Assembly (NCBI GenBank): GCA_937902445.1
Contig: CALELJ010000023.1
Span: 1 to 27,776, forward strand
Source of the DNA: an uncultured Treponema sp.
GTDB lineage: Bacteria; Spirochaetota; Spirochaetia; Treponematales; Treponemataceae
DNA length: 27,776 nucleotides
Direction: 5' to 3'
A program made the translations under genes and the position numbers. Below the pieces are notes generated by a model. The model was not told the origin of the DNA. It made no database searches and saw only the letters and a program-made list of their open reading frames with translations. Each line of letters starts with the position of its first letter. Within the stretch, counting starts at the first letter, position 1. Below, one piece after another: positions 24,645-27,776 of the stretch.

Positions 24645-24673
24645 ATTCTATTGTTGGAATTCCAATTTCTTAA
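24645..24673 (-). promoter_or_regulatory. Predicted GGDEF-gene promoter with palindrome in the spacer
   Basis: On the minus strand TTAAGA (24673-24668), 17-bp spacer, TAGAAT (24650-24645), then 6 nt to GTG at 24638. The spacer contains the perfect 12-bp palindrome TTGGAATTCCAA (24654-24665), a plausible operator. Confidence 0.5.
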
Positions 24674-24846
24674 TTATGCAATTATCATCATTTTTTTCAA
24701 TACATCTGTCTGCTGATAAAGGTCAAGCCGGAACACGGAACAGACTTGTCGCGAAACATCTCATCATAGTTTTAAACTATACAGGACAATTGAAAATTTA
24801 TATTTTTCTTATTTTTTGTTATCTGATAAATTGCATGCATGACAGC

Positions 24847-24858
24847 GGGGACATCCCC
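24847..24858 (+). promoter_or_regulatory. GGGG-ACAT-CCCC hairpin next to the metE-like ribosome binding site
   Basis: A small stem ends one base before the AAGGAGA ribosome binding site (24860-24866) of the gene at 24873. It could tune translation or stabilise the 5' end. No SAM riboswitch features are visible upstream. Confidence 0.35.
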
Positions 24859-24872
24859 TAAGGAGAAGAAAA

Positions 24873-25973
24873 ATGAGCAAAATTAAATTTGATGTTGTAG
24901 GAAGTTTTTTGAGACCGGAGGCACTGAAAAAAGCACGTGCTGAATATGATGCAGGAAAAATCTCAAAGGAAGAATTTGATAAAGTAAAAAATACCGCAGT
25001 GGAAGAACTTGTTGCAAAACAGAAGGCTGCAGGATTGAAGTATATTACTGACGGTGAATACAACCGCCGTTTCTGGCACCTGGATTTTTTCTGGGGCTTT
25101 GACGGAATTGAACATAAAAAAGACGGCGGTGGAGTTCAGTTTGCGGGAGAGGTTGCAGATCTTGAAGCAACTTATCTGGTCGGAAAATTGAAGGCGAAGG
25201 CACATCCGTTTGTGGAAGACTTCAAGATTGTAAAGGCCCTGGAAAGCGATGGAGTCCAGGCAAAACAGACCATTCCGGCTCCAGCACAATTGTTCCAGCA
25301 GCTCAACGTTCCGGCAAATTTTGAATCCACACGAAAATTCTATCCTACAAACGATGAACTGATTGCAGATATCGGAAAGGCCTACCAGGAAGTCATAAAA
25401 CAGCTTTACGATGCAGGTTGTCGTGTAATACAGTTTGACGATTGTACATGGGGTGCGATTGTAGGTGATGCGGCCGCCCAGCGCTACAAGGCTCTTGGTC
25501 TTGAATTAAAGGAAGTCAAGGAACAGCTTTTAAAAGTGAACAATCTGGCGCTGGAAAATAAGCCTGCCGATCTGATTGTGAACACCCACATTTGCCGCGG
25601 AAACTATCATTCCACATATTTTACAAGCGGTCCCTATGATTCTGTAGCAGGTTATGTTTTTGCAAAGGAAAATGTAAACAGCCTGTATCTTGAATACGAT
25701 GATGAACGTTCAGGTGGCTTTGGTCCACTGGCCCGCGTTTCAGAAGATAAAAATGTCGTGCTTGGATTGATCACATCAAAGTCACCGGTCCTGGAAGACA
25801 AGGCCGCAGTCATTGCTCGTATCAGAGAAGCTGCAAAATACATTCCACTCGAACGTCTTTCATTAAGTCCTCAGTGCGGTTTTGCATCCTGCGAAGTCGG
25901 CAACAAACTTACGGAAGAAGAACAGTGGGCAAAAATACGTCTGGTCCGTGAAATCGCCGAAGAAGTATTTTAA
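24873..25973 (+). CDS. Short MetE-like (cobalamin-independent methionine synthase C-terminal domain) protein
   Basis: 366-residue protein equal to the catalytic half of MetE, similar in size to B. subtilis YxjG/YxjH. The expected zinc ligands are visible: NTHICRGN (His and Cys), LEYDDERSG (Glu) and SPQCGFAS (Cys). The MetE N-terminal half is absent. FDVVGSFLRP and ITDGEYNRRFW are typical of this family, which transfers methyl groups to homocysteine from a donor that differs among members. The start has a strong AAGGAGA site 6 nt upstream. It stands alone, divergent from the GGDEF gene. Methyl donor is not predictable. Confidence 0.9.
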   Translation: MSKIKFDVVGSFLRPEALKKARAEYDAGKISKEEFDKVKNTAVEELVAKQKAAGLKYITDGEYNRRFWHLDFFWGFDGIEHKKDGGGVQFAGEVADLEATYLVGKLKAKAHPFVEDFKIVKALESDGVQAKQTIPAPAQLFQQLNVPANFESTRKFYPTNDELIADIGKAYQEVIKQLYDAGCRVIQFDDCTWGAIVGDAAAQRYKALGLELKEVKEQLLKVNNLALENKPADLIVNTHICRGNYHSTYFTSGPYDSVAGYVFAKENVNSLYLEYDDERSGGFGPLARVSEDKNVVLGLITSKSPVLEDKAAVIARIREAAKYIPLERLSLSPQCGFASCEVGNKLTEEEQWAKIRLVREIAEEVF

Positions 25974-26000
25974 CAGTGTCCTTTGATCGAATGATGTAGA

Positions 26001-26043
26001 AAATAAAAAAAGCACGTCCTGCTAAGTGCTGACAGGGCGTGCT
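26001..26043 (-). terminator. Rho-independent terminator of the nicotinamidase gene
   Basis: An 11-bp stem (26033-26043 with 26011-26021, one G-T) is followed on the minus strand by TTTTTTTATTTT. It begins 6 bp after the nicotinamidase stop. The plus-strand side has no T-tract, so it serves mainly the minus strand. Confidence 0.88.
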
Positions 26044-26048
26044 GCATA

Positions 26049-26648
26049 TTATTCAGTAATTACATCGATGTTTGGAAATTCGCTGAAATCAATCACCGCA
26101 GCAGGATCGATTGCAACAGTGGCATTTTTCACAACATGAATCCGTGCACCCGGATGAGCCTTTGCCGTCATCTTTGCACATTCTGAAACACAATAGTCGT
26201 AGCAAAGACCGACAACATAGACATCAACATTTTCTACTGGTGCTTTTTTATAGCTCAAAAGATCAACGCCGTATTCTTCAACAGCAGCCTTTTCACCCTT
26301 CATGATTCTTACTGATTTTTTTTCATTGTAAGCAGACTGAAGCTTCCAGTAAATTTCTGAACCGCTTGTACCCTTTACACAATGAGCCGGCCAGATTCCA
26401 CCAAATTCCTTGAAGGAGCAATGGTTTACCGGATGATTGTCGCGGGTAAAAATGTAGGAATCAAATTCCTGGGATGACATCAATGCCTCAATGTTGCGAT
26501 AGGCTTTTTCCCAATTGCTGTAACCGACAGCGAGGGAGCCATCAATAAAGTCATTCTGAACATCTACAAAAGCAATGATTTTTTTCTGGGCTGAAACGCA
26601 CTCAGCCATGACAAGGGCAGACAATATGCCCAATACGATTTTCTTCAT
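26049..26648 (-). CDS. pncA: Nicotinamidase (PncA-type) with N-terminal signal peptide
   Basis: Isochorismatase-fold amidase converting nicotinamide to nicotinate for NAD salvage, 199 residues. The catalytic triad is Asp29 (FVDVQNDF), Lys117 (IMKGEK) and Cys153 (YDYCVSE). The metal site is Asp70, His72 and His76 (DNHPVNH). Unlike most PncA proteins it opens with a classical signal peptide, MKKIVLGILSALVMAECVSA, before the normal first strand. The enzyme would therefore act in the periplasm. AGGA lies 8 nt before the ATG and no better internal ATG exists before the core. Single-gene unit with its own terminator. Confidence 0.92.
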   Translation of the reverse strand: MKKIVLGILSALVMAECVSAQKKIIAFVDVQNDFIDGSLAVGYSNWEKAYRNIEALMSSQEFDSYIFTRDNHPVNHCSFKEFGGIWPAHCVKGTSGSEIYWKLQSAYNEKKSVRIMKGEKAAVEEYGVDLLSYKKAPVENVDVYVVGLCYDYCVSECAKMTAKAHPGARIHVVKNATVAIDPAAVIDFSEFPNIDVITE

Positions 26649-26846
26649 AAAGATTTCCTAAAACTAAATTTTCAGCGAATCTTTCCTGAAATCCTGATTT
26701 AGTGCCACACTTAAGGGTGCAACCCAACACAGTAACCGGATTGGCATTCTGACGTAAAGCTGATTTGAATGACGTATCTTATATTTTTTTACGGAGAAAA
26801 TCAAATGTAGGAGGGGAAAAACTACAAGTAAAAAACTCCAGGCTTT

Positions 26847-26884
26847 TAAAACAAAAAAACCTCGGTCGCTAAAACCGAAGTTTT
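26847..26884 (-). terminator. Orphan rho-independent terminator on the minus strand
   Basis: The stem 26874-26884 with 26856-26866 (11 bp, one mismatch) has a 7-nt loop. On the minus strand it is followed by TTTTTTTGTTTT. Just before it is another hairpin, GCCAT/ATGGC (26892-26896 with 26908-26912). It must end a minus-strand transcript arising above 26912, either a small RNA or the small gene remnant at 27164-27314. Confidence 0.7.
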
Positions 26885-27163
26885 CCTATGGGCCATCTTG
26901 GATTTGAATGGCACTCACAATATTACTTACCGAAATTCAATGATTTCTAGTGTTATTTTGTTTTCCAAAGAGCGAATTTGACGCTATTTATTGGAATTTC
27001 TCAGGTTGAATCCTAAAGTGACCTTCTAGTTTTTTATGAAGGTTGACCTTTTTGGTGACCTGGGTACGGCTATGATTATAGCATCAACAGGAGGTTTTTA
27101 ATAGTAGATCTTTTAGAAACAATGGGGACTGCTAAAATGGTTGGAGTCATATATTTGTTAGTT

Positions 27164-27314
27164 TTAATCGTCTTCTACTCCACAATAGTTATGCCAGAAA
27201 AGCATATCAATATCATCTTCTTCCGGAACAACAATCGCTTCTGCAACTTGCTGAAACTTCAACAGGTTTGATATCATTGTTCAAAATCCACGGACGATAA
27301 ACACAAGCCGTCAT
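27164..27314 (-). pseudogene. Possible small gene with a one-base frameshift
   Basis: From the ATG at 27314 the minus strand reads MTACVYRPWILNNDIKPVEVS. It then loses sense, but the next frame continues as VAEAIVVPEEDDIDMLFWHN to GVEDD and a TAA at 27164. Removing one base near 27249 joins the two parts into a protein of about 49 residues with normal-looking composition. No family is recognised and no ribosome binding site is seen. A separate 37-residue ORF in the second frame is the alternative. A terminator lies ~280 bp downstream. Confidence 0.3.
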
Positions 27315-27385
27315 TTTAAAAATTTGTAAAAATATGAAAAAGTCATAAAGAAAAAATGAGAATTGTTAGAAGTACAGAGGAAAAA

Positions 27386-27415
27386 TTGATTTGATTATCG
27401 CGAACTCACTAAATT
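27386..27415 (+). promoter_or_regulatory. Possible promoter for the 27469 gene
   Basis: TTGATT (27386-27391), 18-bp spacer, TAAATT (27410-27415). This gives a leader of about 45 nt. In AT-rich DNA such matches are frequent, so support is weak. Confidence 0.3.
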
Positions 27416-27468
27416 ATTGCAGATTACAGCCACAGTTTAATAATGAGAAAAAAGAAGTAAAAACCTTA

Positions 27469-27776
27469 ATGTCTAACGTGAAGACTAATGGTTCTTTTTT
27501 AACGCATGGCTTTTATTTTCCGATTTCTTTCGGTAACAAATTGGAAGAACACAGAAGCTGGGGTGCTTATGTAAAAAAGACAAATTCTGATAACTCACAA
27601 GAAGTCGGGTTTAAAGTTTGGGCGCCAAAAGCAGAATCTGTTGTTGTTGAAATAAGAAATCCTAAAGATACGGTTTCTTTAAGTGAAGAAGAATTAAATG
27701 AAGCAATCAAAAAAATAGATGCTGATATAAAAGACGGATTCAATAAATTGATTTTCTCTATGCCATATGATGAAGG
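27469..27776 (+). CDS. N-terminal part of a CBM48-type alpha-glucan enzyme (runs off the window)
   Basis: About 102 residues are visible before the window ends. GFKVWAPKAESVVVEIRNP is the characteristic strand pair of the CBM48/E-set domain found before GH13 barrels in branching and debranching enzymes and pullulanases. A SWGAYV segment precedes it. An insert rich in Glu, Lys and Asp follows, then KLIFSMPYDE. There is no signal peptide. The weak upstream sequence AAAGAAG is the only ribosome-binding candidate. Codon use is AT-rich compared with the rest of the window. A branching enzyme, pullulanase or other GH13 member cannot be told apart yet. Confidence 0.75.
   Translation, partial: MSNVKTNGSFLTHGFYFPISFGNKLEEHRSWGAYVKKTNSDNSQEVGFKVWAPKAESVVVEIRNPKDTVSLSEEELNEAIKKIDADIKDGFNKLIFSMPYDE

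Larger units (their letters stand above)
26649..27468. other. AT-rich intergenic region, 820 bp
   Basis: No intact gene of normal size is seen. It contains the 5' region of the nicotinamidase gene, a structured stretch near 26704-26748 (outer TGCCA/TGGCA pair, inner GGGT/ACCC), a minus-strand terminator at 26847-26884, short TGACCT direct repeats at 27019-27061, and a frameshifted small gene at 27164-27314. Composition is clearly richer in A and T than the rest of the window, and this continues into the gene at 27469. Confidence 0.7.

Noticed and set aside
24675..24872. SAM or cobalamin riboswitch before the metE-like gene
   Set aside because: No conserved riboswitch core is recognisable; only a loose GTCTG/CAGAC pairing (about 24707-24745) and the small hairpin at the ribosome binding site.
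26892..26935. tRNA-like sequence (TTCAAAT on the minus strand)
   Set aside because: The flanking bases do not form a T-stem and no acceptor or anticodon arm can be folded.
27122..27271. 49-residue hydrophobic plus-strand ORF, possible small toxin
   Set aside because: No ribosome binding site at its ATG, and it is antisense to the more protein-like minus-strand frame; the hydrophobicity may be a by-product of that.

Overview
The window looks like chromosome of a spirochaete, most likely a gut or rumen Treponema. The reasons are the alpha-glucan enzymes, an Mla-type lipid transporter in an otherwise spirochaete-like gene set, short intergenic gaps and moderate GC. That assignment is inferred from gene content only; no rRNA or other marker is present. 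About 23 genes are packed into several short operons. The last ~1.1 kb is visibly more AT-rich and gene-poor.

Layout. (1) 1-5238, plus strand: the 3' part of a 4-alpha-glucanotransferase, broken by one extra A in an A7 run, then a 1345-residue GH13 protein ending in a ~150-residue Lys/Thr/Ala histone-H1-like tail. A bidirectional terminator follows. (2) 5296-7952, minus strand: a HisA-HisI-HisE triple fusion followed by threonine synthase. (3) 8074-11348, plus strand: mlaE-mlaF-mlaD and a periplasmic TPR-like protein. (4) 11393-17444, plus strand: a biotin operon, birA-bioY-bioM-bioN-bioB-thiolase-acyl-CoA ligase. A perfect 10-bp inverted repeat over the birA start codon is a likely BirA operator. 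(5) 17450-21140, minus strand: dnaX-argC-ybaB-recR. (6) 21219-23170, plus strand: the tRNA thiolation genes mnmA and ttcA. (7) 23178-24638, minus strand: a membrane GGDEF protein. (8) 24873-25973, plus strand: a short MetE-like enzyme. (9) 26049-26648, minus strand: a nicotinamidase with a signal peptide. (10) 26649-27468: an AT-rich gap with a minus-strand terminator and the remnant of a small gene. (11) 27469-end: the start of a CBM48-type alpha-glucan enzyme.

The region most worth a second look is the biotin operon. A dedicated ECF biotin importer (BioY, BioM, BioN) and biotin synthase sit with two enzymes that recall the BirA-controlled B. subtilis yhfU-yhfT-yhfS cluster, whose job is unsettled. 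The thiolase lacks the second catalytic Cys and keeps Cys-His-Asn, as in KAS III-type condensing enzymes. The BirA protein has lost all the arginines of its GRGRRGR biotinyl-AMP loop. Together these suggest a biotin-responsive acyl-CoA pathway run by an unusual BirA.

A second pattern runs across the window. At least six transcription units have a good -10 box 6-9 nt before the start codon and no Shine-Dalgarno sequence (hisA, mlaE, dnaX, mnmA, ttcA, the GGDEF gene; perhaps birA). Their mRNAs would be leaderless, while downstream operon genes often carry ordinary GGAG-type sites.
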